Origin: Pseudonocardia sp. C8
GTDB lineage: Bacteria; Actinomycetota; Actinomycetes; Mycobacteriales; Pseudonocardiaceae
Direction: 5' to 3'
Length of the DNA stretch: 64,000 nt
Assembly (NCBI RefSeq): GCF_014267175.1
Contig: NZ_JACMTR010000002.1
Span: 3,063,501 to 3,127,500 of the forward strand
In this document: positions 10,601-17,420 of the stretch, in pieces
Layout: each line of letters starts with the position of its first letter
How positions within the stretch are numbered: the first letter of the stretch is position 1
Made by a program: the position numbers and the translations under genes
Notes under the pieces: model-generated
The model's database searches: none
What the model was told of the DNA's origin: nothing
The model's input: only the letters and a program-made list of their open reading frames with translations

Positions 10601-11945
10601 CTGGCTGCGGCTGCTCGGCGCCCGGGTCGGGCGCGGCGCCGAGGTCTCCACCGCCTCGCACATCGACCCGGAGATGCTCACGATCTCCCCCGGCAGCTTC
10701 GTCGCGGACATGGCGAGCGTGGGCAGCGCGACCTTCCACAACGGCTGGATGGTGCGGCGCCCCACCCTGGTCGGGCGGCGGGCGTTCGTCGGGAACGCCG
10801 CGGTCGTCCCGGCCGGGTCGACGCTCGGCGCCGAGTCGCTGATCGGCGTGGCGACCGTGCCCCCGGCGTCGGGGGTGCCGGACGACACCACGTGGCTCGG
10901 TTCGCCGGCGATGAACCTGCCGGTGCGCCAGGACTCCGGGGAGCAGCCGGAGAGCCTGACGTTCCGGCCGTCCCGGCTCCGGGTCGCGGAGCGCCTGGGC
11001 ATCGAGTTCCTGCGGGCGACCCTGCCCGCCTCGGTGATCTCGGTGTCGCTCTACCTGTTCCTGCAGGCGCTCTCCGACGTCGCCCGGATCTCCCCGGCGT
11101 GGGCCGTGGTCCTCGCCGCGCCGGCGCTGGCGTTCGGCACCGCGCTGCTCCTGGTCGTGCTCGTCGCCGCCGTGAAATGGCTGGTCGTCGGCACCTACCG
11201 GCCGCGGGTCGAGCCGCTCTGGAGCCGGTTCGTGCGCCGCTCGGAGTTCGTCACCGGGCTGTACGAGGCCGCCGCGGTGCCGGGGCTGCTGATGATGCTG
11301 TCCGGGACGCCGATGCTCCCGCCGATGCTGCGGCTGATGGGCGCCCGGGTCGGGCACCGCACCTGCGTGTCCACCACCTACCTGACCGAGTTCGACCTGG
11401 TCGAGATCGGCGACGACGCCGTCGTCGGCCGGGACGTGTCGCTGCAGACCCACCTGTTCGAGGACCGGGTCATGAAGATGGCGACGGTCCGCATCGAGCG
11501 TGGCGCGAGCGTCGGCGACCGGGCGATCGTGCTCTACGACGCCGCCGTCGGACCCGGGGCGCGGCTCGAACCGCTGTCGCTGGTGATGAAGGGCGAGCAC
11601 CTTCCCGCCGGCAGCCGGTGGCGGGGCATCACCGCACAGCCGGTGGTGGACGCGCCGGCCCCGGCCGGATCGGAGGACCTCACCCAGCGGCTCGACGCGA
11701 TCGACCCGGAACGGACGCAGGTCCTGACCCCGGTCGGCCCGGGCGCGGACCCGGGCCGCACGGTGCGGCTCCGCTCGGTGCAGGCGACCCGCTCGTCGCC
11801 CCGGCTCCCGGCGCCGTCCGGGGCGGGCCGGCACCGGATCCCCGGCCCGCGCGGCTTCGGCCGGGCCCGGTTCGGGCGCGGTCTGGTGCGGACGCCCGCA
11901 GGTCCGCCCGCCCGGCCGGCCGCGAACCGGGGGGACGAGCGGTGA
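7677..11945 (+). CDS. Pls/PosA-family NRPS-like synthetase (A-T-membrane-beta-helix)
   Basis: A 1422-residue single-module synthetase. Residues 1-510 are an adenylation domain: YTSGSSGRPKG (A3), FDFSIEEIW (A4, with the Asp that binds an amino-acid amino group), NTYGPTEATVTATWG (A5), YRTGDLGRID (A7), and the lysine motif in PSGKVDRPKLP (A10). Residue 568 is the phosphopantetheine Ser in LGGHSLLAA. Membrane helices start near 635. Three left-handed beta-helix acyltransferase-like modules follow, each opening with LxGARVG (about residues 743, 979 and 1219). This matches the layout of poly-lysine synthetase Pls: A, T, six membrane segments, three C-terminal modules. The product is probably an isopeptide-linked oligo- or poly-amino acid; the amino acid is not known. 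The GTG start has AGGAG 11 bases upstream. Confidence 0.92.
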   Translation: MTMSPSRAGGPGLAPVPAGRPVRYPDRLHRFFEATVARTPHAVAVQDGALELTYAELDARAAQLARYLQAHGAGPGRRIGILLHRSWRTYAVLLAVLKTGAAFVPIDPAAPPDRVGYIRDDAGLDLLVTTSDLAADLPPGGLVQLDLCVDEVSRLPRHPLEPVPPHADPLAYIIYTSGSSGRPKGVAVAHPSICNFVHVITQVYDVRPHDRVYQGMTISFDFSIEEIWPTFAAGATLVVGPTDSRRIGAELGDFLAGTGVTVLCCVPTLLATIPRELPALRTLLVGGEACPAGLVERWARPGRRMLNTYGPTEATVTATWGELVPGRPVTIGRPVPTYSVVILDDALREVPRGEVGEICIGGPGVALGYVNLPEKTADRFVRHPAAPPNGDGRLYRTGDLGRIDEHGEIVYLGRADDEVKIRGHRVDLGEIESVALERADVESAVAALSKSDDGAGEELAVYVVPAGTAGPVDRSGLHELLRTRLPEYMVPGYVEVLDRLPMMPSGKVDRPKLPAPSGPRIVVAGGPVVGPATGLETRVRDVLAEALALEPGQVSVEADFFTELGGHSLLAARVVTLLRERGVGRTPAVRDLYEHATVRGLAGALDPAAGGSSDAVPPPPRPAPLRHSRRRYSLAGSAQAAALFVLMLTMTLPAAAVYAWHDGRVAPDVLAQLAVGATAIFLLLRWVLAPLAVRALGAEVRPGRYRMWGRVHLRLWAADLLLSLSPLPVLSGSPLAPGYLRLLGARVGRDVHLGTSVLSLPRMLQVGDGATIGYGAALRPWTAADGWVTVAPVAVGAGAHVGASAVVEPGAVIGADAVVGEQSAVAAEQVIPRGDQWAGSPCVPDSADPAVGELTERGPAPSWTRAQLAAAAGGVAACELVALASLVPAVLLVWTSLLVFGDGPALAVAVAAGPVFVLTVCVLVAAGRWAVAPRTGPGVFPARSALGLRKWFGDKLLEMSLAYTNSLYSTLYTVGWLRLLGARVGRGAEVSTASHIDPEMLTISPGSFVADMASVGSATFHNGWMVRRPTLVGRRAFVGNAAVVPAGSTLGAESLIGVATVPPASGVPDDTTWLGSPAMNLPVRQDSGEQPESLTFRPSRLRVAERLGIEFLRATLPASVISVSLYLFLQALSDVARISPAWAVVLAAPALAFGTALLLVVLVAAVKWLVVGTYRPRVEPLWSRFVRRSEFVTGLYEAAAVPGLLMMLSGTPMLPPMLRLMGARVGHRTCVSTTYLTEFDLVEIGDDAVVGRDVSLQTHLFEDRVMKMATVRIERGASVGDRAIVLYDAAVGPGARLEPLSLVMKGEHLPAGSRWRGITAQPVVDAPAPAGSEDLTQRLDAIDPERTQVLTPVGPGADPGRTVRLRSVQATRSSPRLPAPSGAGRHRIPGPRGFGRARFGRGLVRTPAGPPARPAANRGDER

Positions 11946-12646
11946 GGCTTCCGGCCCTGCTCGGCCGGTTCCGGGCCGCACCGGCGCGCGGCGACGGCCC
12001 GCTCGCGCTGGTCCACCGCGGCCCGGCGACCGTGCCCGGGTGCCCGGAAGCGGTGGCGGCGCTGCTGGCGTCGTCGCGGCACGGGTTCGACGTCCGGTTC
12101 GTCGGTCCGCGCGAGCGGCTGCGGCCGACCCCGGCGGTCCTGTCCGCGGCCACGCTGTACGCCCAGCCGGGCGGCGGCACCCTCGAGGACGCGTGGCCGC
12201 ACGTCCGGCGGCACCGCGGGCCGATCCGCGACCTGGTCGCCGCCGGCGGCCGCTACCTGGGCTTCTGCCTCGGCGGCTACCTCGCCGGTGCCACGCCCGG
12301 GTTCGGCCTGCTGCCCGGCGACACCGACCGCTGGATCGACACCCGCGGCGCCACCGTCACCCACGACGGCGACGCCCTGGTCCGCGTCGACTGGTGCGGG
12401 GCCGAGCGCACGCTCTACTTCCAGGACGGCCCCCGGTTCCTGCTCGACCCCGGCGCCGCCGGCACCGTCCTGGCCCGTTACCCCGACCACGAGGTCGCCG
12501 CCGCCGTGACGCCGTTCGGCGCCGGCCGGGTCGGCGTGGTCGGCCCGCACCCCGAGGCCGGCGCGGACTGGTTCGCCGACGCCGGTCTCCCCCGGGCCGA
12601 CGCCCGCGACCTCGGCCTCCGACTGATCGACGAGGTGATGGCGTGA
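11942..12646 (+). CDS. BPL-N domain (amidotransferase-like) protein
   Basis: A 234-residue protein resembling the N-terminal domain of biotin-protein ligase, a class I glutamine amidotransferase-like fold. Marks are VHRGPATVPGCPEAV at the N-terminus, YAQPGGGTLEDAW, and the nucleophile-elbow-like LGFCLGGYLAG with a Cys. The GTG start at 11942 overlaps the synthetase stop (GTGA), so the two are co-translated. Its role is unknown; the context suggests trimming, capping or amidating the synthetase product. I know the family but not the activity. Confidence 0.8.
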   Translation: MRLPALLGRFRAAPARGDGPLALVHRGPATVPGCPEAVAALLASSRHGFDVRFVGPRERLRPTPAVLSAATLYAQPGGGTLEDAWPHVRRHRGPIRDLVAAGGRYLGFCLGGYLAGATPGFGLLPGDTDRWIDTRGATVTHDGDALVRVDWCGAERTLYFQDGPRFLLDPGAAGTVLARYPDHEVAAAVTPFGAGRVGVVGPHPEAGADWFADAGLPRADARDLGLRLIDEVMA

Positions 12647-13944
12647 ACCCACCGCTCCCCGCCCCCCGCCGGCCCCGGCTGCTCGGCGTCGACGCCGCCC
12701 GCGGTCTCGGGCTGTTCGGGATCATCGCCGTGCACGCGCTCCTCGAGACCACCGACGACGGCGTGCCCACCGCCGCCTACCTGGTCTTCGGCGGCCGCTC
12801 CGCGGCGTTGTTCGCGGTGCTCGCCGGGGTGTCGCTGGCGTTCCTGACCGGCCGTGCCCGGGTGCGGCCCGGCCCCGAGCTGGCCTCGGCTGCGGCGATG
12901 CTCGCGACGCGTGCCGGGATGCTGCTGCTCCTGGCCCTGGCGCTGAGCTGGACCGACCCGTCGATCGCCACGCTGATCCTGCCGTACTACGCCGTCGCGT
13001 TCGTCCTCGCGATCCCGCTGGTCGCGCTGCCGAACCGGCTGCTCGCGCCGCTGGCCGTGCTGCTCGGCCTCGGCGTCCCGGTGCTGTCGCACCTGGTGCG
13101 GCCGTTCCTGCCGGCCCCGGCGCTGGGCAACCCGGGACCGGTGGACCTGCTCACCGACCCGCTCGGGCTGCTGTCCGAGCTGACGGTCACGGGTGCCTAC
13201 CCGGCGGTGGTGTGGCTGGCCTACCTGGCCGTCGGGATCGGCGTCGGGCGGCTGCGGCTGACCTCGGCACGCACCGCGGCGACCCTGCTCGGCGGCGGCG
13301 TCGCGGCCGCGCTGGCCGCGACCGGGATGTCGATGTGGCTGCTCGGACCCGCCGGCGGGTACGCGGCGATCGCGGCGGCGAGCCCGCCCGGCCTGCTGGA
13401 ATCCGCACCGACGATCGCCGACGTCGTCGCCGGCACCCCGAACGGGGTCACGCCGGCCACCACCTGGTGGTGGCTGGCAACGGTCGCGCCGCACTCCGGG
13501 ACGCCGTTCGACATCGTGCAGACCACCGGGTCCGCGCTCGCCGTGCTCGGCGCGATGCTGCTGCTCGCCGGGGTCGGTGCGCCGCGCGCCGCGCGGGCGC
13601 TGCGCGTCGTGCTGTGGCCGCTGGCCGCGGCGGGGTCGATGACCCTCACCTTCTACGTGGCCTCGATCCTGTTCATGAACTCCCCGTTCGACACGTTCGG
13701 GCCGGTGGAGGGCTACCTCTGGCAGGTCGGGTTCGCGCTGGCGGCCGGTGTCGCCTGGCGCCGCGCGGTCGGCCGGGGCCCGCTCGAGACCCTGGTCTCG
13801 GCGCCGGCGCACGCGGTCCGGGACCGGATGCGGAGCCGCCACCACCGCCGGCGACACGGGCCGGGTGGCCCCCGCGGACCGGTCGTCCCGGCGCCTCGCA
13901 GCCCCGGCGCCGAGCCGGGCTCGGTCCGCAGCCGCTCACGCTGA
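12643..13944 (+). CDS. Membrane protein, DUF1624/DUF418-like acyltransferase, copy 1
   Basis: A 433-residue polytopic membrane protein. It opens with LLGVDAARGLGLFGIIAVHAL, the first helix typical of the heparan-alpha-glucosaminide N-acetyltransferase (DUF1624) and DUF418 families, with the conserved His. About ten hydrophobic segments follow, ending at a basic cytoplasmic tail rich in Arg and His. The GTG at 12643 overlaps the previous stop by four bases, so it belongs to the same operon. It is a close paralogue of the next gene (long shared stretches such as LSWTDPSIATLILPYYAVAF and SILFMNSP). A possible role is transmembrane acyl transfer to, or export of, the synthetase product. Confidence 0.85.
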   Translation: MNPPLPAPRRPRLLGVDAARGLGLFGIIAVHALLETTDDGVPTAAYLVFGGRSAALFAVLAGVSLAFLTGRARVRPGPELASAAAMLATRAGMLLLLALALSWTDPSIATLILPYYAVAFVLAIPLVALPNRLLAPLAVLLGLGVPVLSHLVRPFLPAPALGNPGPVDLLTDPLGLLSELTVTGAYPAVVWLAYLAVGIGVGRLRLTSARTAATLLGGGVAAALAATGMSMWLLGPAGGYAAIAAASPPGLLESAPTIADVVAGTPNGVTPATTWWWLATVAPHSGTPFDIVQTTGSALAVLGAMLLLAGVGAPRAARALRVVLWPLAAAGSMTLTFYVASILFMNSPFDTFGPVEGYLWQVGFALAAGVAWRRAVGRGPLETLVSAPAHAVRDRMRSRHHRRRHGPGGPRGPVVPAPRSPGAEPGSVRSRSR

Positions 13945-14068
13945 GTGACGTCGGTCCGCGGCACGGTGGCCGCGCCGGGCACGGAGATCCGGTGGCGCAG
14001 ACCGCACGCTCCGTGGCGCTGAGCCGACGACCCGGTTGGTCCGTACGGGGACGACTTGGCCGCTCATT

Positions 14069-14085
14069 GGCGCGAATGCCGCGCC
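14069..14085. terminator. Short hairpin after the first DUF1624-like gene
   Basis: GGCGCG-AATGC-CGCGCC lies in the 222-base gap between the paralogues. No T-run follows. It could be a weak terminator or simply a G+C-rich palindrome. The gap also holds a possible promoter for the second copy (TTGAGT at 14096, TACGCT at 14121, with a longish 19-base spacer). Confidence 0.3.
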
Positions 14086-14166
14086 GAACGACACGTTGAG
14101 TGATCATACTACGCCATAGGTACGCTGGTCGCGTGACCCGAGTGGACGCCCGGACCGATCACAGGT

Positions 14167-15819
14167 GTGACGCGCGGGTGGATCCGAGCCCCGGTCCCGC
14201 CCGGCGTCCCGTCGCCGCCGGCTCGTGGCCGTCACCGGACCGTGCGGGCGACGGAACGTGACGGTTCCGAGGTGAGCCGTCCCGTCCCGCTCCCGCACCG
14301 TCCCGGCCCCGGGCACCCGCCTCCCGGTCCCGCCCGGCCCGGGCCCGGCCCGGATCCCGAGACCGCGCGCATCCCGGTCCTCGCACGGGACCGCCGGCCG
14401 TACACCGCGTCGGATGCCGGCCCGCCGGGCCCGCCGGTCGCCGGCGCGCCGCCGGTTGCCGGGCCGCCGCCGGTTGCCGACGAGCGCGTCGCACAGGATC
14501 GCCGGGCACCGCACAGGTTCGCCGCGCGCCGCACAAGCCCGGACCTGTGCGACGAGCCCCCAACCTGTGCGGCGCCGGGGCGATCCGGCGCGGAGCCGCC
14601 GAGCCCACCCGCATCGCCGGCCCGGCTGCACGGCGTGGACGCCACCCGCGGCCTGGCGCTGTTCGGGATCATCGCCGTGCACGCGCTCGTCATGGCCACC
14701 GACGACGGCACCGTCACGCTGACCTACCTGGTCCTCGGCGGTCGCTCCGCGGCGCTGTTCGCGGTGCTCGCCGGCGTGTCGTTCGCGTTCATGACCGGTC
14801 GCGCCCGGGTCCGGCCGGGCCCCGGCCTCGCCACGACGGCGGCGATGCTCGCCACCCGCGCCGGTGTCCTGCTGCTGCTGAGCCTGGCGCTGAGCTGGAC
14901 CGACCCGTCGATCGCGACGCTGATCCTGCCGTACTACGCGGTCGCGTTCCTGCTCGCGATCCCGCTCGTCGCGCTGCCCACCGGGGTGCTGGCCCCGCTG
15001 GCCGTCGCGCTGTGCGTGGGCGTGCCGGTCCTCTCGCACCTGGTGCGGCCGTTCCTGCCGGCACCGGACCTGGCGCATCCCTCGCTCGCCGACCTCGTCA
15101 CCGATCCGCTGGGCGTGCTGTCCGGGCTGGGGCTGACCGGTGCCTATCCGGCGGTGGTGTGGGTGGCCTACCTGGCCGTCGGGCTCACCGTGGGACGGCT
15201 GCGGCTGTCGTCACGGCGCACCGCGGCGGCACTGCTGGCCGGCGGGGCGGCCGCCGCGCTCGCCGCGACCGGGGTGTCGATGTGGCTGCTCGGCCCCGGT
15301 GGGGGTTACGCGGCGATCGCCGCGGCGGGCCCGCCGGAGGTGCTCCGCACCGCGCCGACGGTCCCCGACGCGGTCACCGCCTACCCCAGCGGCGTCGCCC
15401 CGACCACGACGTGGTGGTGGCTGGCGACCGTCGCGCCGCACTCGGCCACCCCGCTCGACGTCGTCCAGACCACCGGGTCGGCGCTGGCCGTGCTCGGGGC
15501 GGTGCTGCTGCTCGCCGGGATCACCGCCCGCGGCGCATCGACGGTGCTCGGGCACCTCCTGCGCCCGCTCGCGGCGGCCGGGTCGATGACGCTGACCCTC
15601 TACGTCGGCTCGATCCTGTTCATGAACTCCCCGCTGGACGACTTCGGCCCGCTCGAGGGCTACCTGTGGCAGGTGGGCGCCGCCCTCGTGATCGGGGTGG
15701 CCTGGCGCCGAGCCGTCGGCCGCGGACCGCTGGAGTCGCTGGTCTCCGCTCCCGCCCACGCGGTCCGGGACCGGCTCCGGCACGGCCACCATCGGGGTGG
15801 CGGCACCGGCGCCCGGTGA
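14167..15819 (+). CDS. Membrane protein, DUF1624/DUF418-like acyltransferase, copy 2
   Basis: A paralogue of the preceding gene. The conserved membrane part begins at LHGVDATRGLALFG (near 14630) and follows copy 1 almost helix by helix. The reading frame extends upstream as about 155 residues of Pro/Gly/Arg-rich sequence with no fold visible. In-frame starts are GTG at 14167 (used here) and GTG at 14272; neither has a good ribosome site. That extension also contains a 20-bp-periodic repeat (14487-14572), so part of it may not be protein. A short out-of-frame GTG reading, 14133-14261, could be a leader peptide. The tandem copy suggests either two related substrates or a heterodimer. Confidence 0.75.
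   Translation: MTRGWIRAPVPPGVPSPPARGRHRTVRATERDGSEVSRPVPLPHRPGPGHPPPGPARPGPGPDPETARIPVLARDRRPYTASDAGPPGPPVAGAPPVAGPPPVADERVAQDRRAPHRFAARRTSPDLCDEPPTCAAPGRSGAEPPSPPASPARLHGVDATRGLALFGIIAVHALVMATDDGTVTLTYLVLGGRSAALFAVLAGVSFAFMTGRARVRPGPGLATTAAMLATRAGVLLLLSLALSWTDPSIATLILPYYAVAFLLAIPLVALPTGVLAPLAVALCVGVPVLSHLVRPFLPAPDLAHPSLADLVTDPLGVLSGLGLTGAYPAVVWVAYLAVGLTVGRLRLSSRRTAAALLAGGAAAALAATGVSMWLLGPGGGYAAIAAAGPPEVLRTAPTVPDAVTAYPSGVAPTTTWWWLATVAPHSATPLDVVQTTGSALAVLGAVLLLAGITARGASTVLGHLLRPLAAAGSMTLTLYVGSILFMNSPLDDFGPLEGYLWQVGAALVIGVAWRRAVGRGPLESLVSAPAHAVRDRLRHGHHRGGGTGAR
14487..14572. repeat. 20-bp-spaced CGCACAGG half-sites in both orientations
   Basis: CGCACAGG occurs at 14490 and 14510, with a variant at 14530. 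Its reverse complement occurs at 14544 and 14564. Spacing within each orientation is exactly 20 bases. Two perfect 11-bp inverted pairs result (14487-14497 with 14544-14554, and 14509-14519 with 14562-14572), and they interleave. The layout resembles a regulator-binding array more than coding sequence. Confidence 0.6.
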
Positions 15820-15849
15820 GTCGTCCGCTCGGCGGCGGGATCCGGTGGC

Positions 15850-15855
15850 TAGCCT
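15850..15855 (+). promoter_or_regulatory. -10 box for a near-leaderless transcript of the M1 peptidase gene
   Basis: TAGCCT lies 8 bases before the ATG at 15864, a spacing that puts the transcript start at or next to the start codon. No convincing -35 is visible. No ribosome site precedes the ATG, which fits leaderless expression. Confidence 0.4.
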
Positions 15856-15863
15856 GGGAAACC

Positions 15864-17306
15864 ATGATCGGCCTGGCCTGGCGGTACCGGGCGCCCGCTG
15901 CCGTGGTGGTCGTCCTGGCGGTCCTGGGGGGCTGCGCGGCCGGTGTCCCGCAGGAGGACCGGGCGGAGCCGTGGCCGCAGCGCCCGGTGGTCGACGCGAG
16001 CGTCGACATGGCGCCGGACCTCTCGTCGGCGACCGGCCGGCAGACCGTGCGGTTCACCCCGGACGCCCCCGTCTGCGAGCTCGTCTTCCGGCTCTGGACC
16101 AACCGGCCCACCGTCGTCTCCGGCGGCGGGTCCGCGGAGGTCACCGGGGCGGCGGTCGACGGCGCCCCCGTCGTCCCGCGCAGCCGGCAGGCGGGCGCAC
16201 CCGACGGTGCCCCCGGGACGCTGGTCGAGCTGCCGCTGCGGGCGTGCGTCGACGCCGGCACCCCGGTCACCGCCGAGCTGGCCTTCCGGATCACCCTCGG
16301 TGACGACTCCACGGAGCGGATCGGGCGCTCCCCCGCCGCCGGGACCGCGTGGCTCGGCACCCCGCTCCCGGTGCTGGCGTGGGTCCGCGGCCGCGGCTGG
16401 GTCCGCGAACCGGCCGTGCGGATGCCCGGCGAGACGGTCGCCGCCGAGGACTACCGCTTGAGCTCGCTCGCCGTGACCACGGCCGGCGACCAGCAGGTCG
16501 TCGGGGTCGGCACCGCCACCGGGACGCACGCCCCGGCGCCCGGGCGGCTCACCCGCACCTTCACCGCCGACGCCGTCCGCGACGTGGCGTTCGCCGTCGG
16601 CGCCTACCGGATCGCCGAGAGCACCGTCGGCTCGACCCGGGTGCACGTCGCGGTCCCGGTGCGCGGTCGCGCCGGCGCCCGGAACCCCGAGGAGGAGCTG
16701 CGCGGGTCGGCACGGGACTGGGAACGTGCGGTCGCCGAGTACCTGCCGAGGCTGGAGGCCCTGCTCGGGCCCTACCCCTATCCCGACCTGTGGCTGACCG
16801 TCGTCCCCACGCTGAGCGACGGCGTCGAGTTCCCCACCCACCTGCAGTTCGGAGACGTCCGCGACGGCTCACGCGGGCCGCTCGCGGCGCACGAGCTCGC
16901 GCACATGTGGTTCTACGCGCTGGTGGGCAACGACCAGGCCCGCGATCCGTGGCTGGACGAGTCGTTCGCGACGTGGGCGCAGGCGGTCACCGCCGGGCAG
17001 GGCGACTCCTACCGCCTCGACGAACACTCCGTGGCCGAGGACGGCGCCATCGGCGACCCGATGGCGGTCTGGGACCGCCGGGGCGGGTTCGGCGGCTACG
17101 TCGACGGGGTCTACGACCAGGGGGCCGCCGTCCTGCTGGAGGGACGCCGGCGGGACGGCGTGGAGCGGTTCGACGCCGCGATGCGCGCGTACGTGGCCGC
17201 GCACGCGCACCGGGTGGCGGCGCCGTCCGACGTCGAGCGGGCCTTCGCCGACCTGCCCGGAACCGTCGACCTGCTGCGGGCCCACGGCGCGTTCGCCCGG
17301 GACTGA
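15864..17306 (+). CDS. M1-family metallopeptidase lipoprotein
   Basis: A 480-residue exported gluzincin. The N-terminus has a membrane segment ending in the lipobox LGGC (Cys near residue 23), so it is probably lipid-anchored outside the membrane. Zinc ligands are visible in HELAH (His343, His347) and in WLDESFA (Glu366), giving the HExxH-18-E spacing of family M1. It is shorter than full aminopeptidase N (about 850 residues) because the C-terminal helical domain is missing. It sits at the end of the synthetase cluster. By analogy with the polymer-degrading zinc peptidase reported for poly-lysine producers, it may process or recycle the product; this is inference. Confidence 0.88.
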   Translation: MIGLAWRYRAPAAVVVVLAVLGGCAAGVPQEDRAEPWPQRPVVDASVDMAPDLSSATGRQTVRFTPDAPVCELVFRLWTNRPTVVSGGGSAEVTGAAVDGAPVVPRSRQAGAPDGAPGTLVELPLRACVDAGTPVTAELAFRITLGDDSTERIGRSPAAGTAWLGTPLPVLAWVRGRGWVREPAVRMPGETVAAEDYRLSSLAVTTAGDQQVVGVGTATGTHAPAPGRLTRTFTADAVRDVAFAVGAYRIAESTVGSTRVHVAVPVRGRAGARNPEEELRGSARDWERAVAEYLPRLEALLGPYPYPDLWLTVVPTLSDGVEFPTHLQFGDVRDGSRGPLAAHELAHMWFYALVGNDQARDPWLDESFATWAQAVTAGQGDSYRLDEHSVAEDGAIGDPMAVWDRRGGFGGYVDGVYDQGAAVLLEGRRRDGVERFDAAMRAYVAAHAHRVAAPSDVERAFADLPGTVDLLRAHGAFARD

Positions 17307-17363
17307 GAAGGGCACCGAGCGACCCGGGTGTCGGTTCCCACGCCGCCCCGTCCCCCATCGATC

Positions 17364-17396
17364 TTCTACTTGCGGTAGAACTACTACTGGACGTAG
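17364..17396. promoter_or_regulatory. Double CTAC-N5-GTAG operator upstream of cydA
   Basis: Two palindromes, CTAC-TTGCG-GTAG (17366-17378, extended to TTCTAC/GTAGAA) and CTAC-TGGAC-GTAG (17384-17396), lie 18 bp centre to centre in a notably A/T-richer stretch just before cydA. The pattern suits two dimers of a small winged-helix repressor binding side by side. BlaI/CopY-type regulators recognise similar TAC/GTA palindromes, but the binder here is not known. Confidence 0.6.
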
Positions 17397-17420
17397 AACT
17401 TCGCGGAGGGCGGTGCCGGA

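Noticed and set aside
7548..11981. Very long open frame on the minus strand opposite the synthetase gene
   Set aside because: It is a mirror of the codon structure of the plus-strand gene in high-G+C DNA. It has no domain, and the plus strand has complete NRPS motifs.
14133..14261. Possible 42-codon leaderless leader peptide before the second DUF1624-like gene
   Set aside because: It sits where a transcript could start, but it has no conserved features and the promoter spacer is poor, so it is not listed as a gene.
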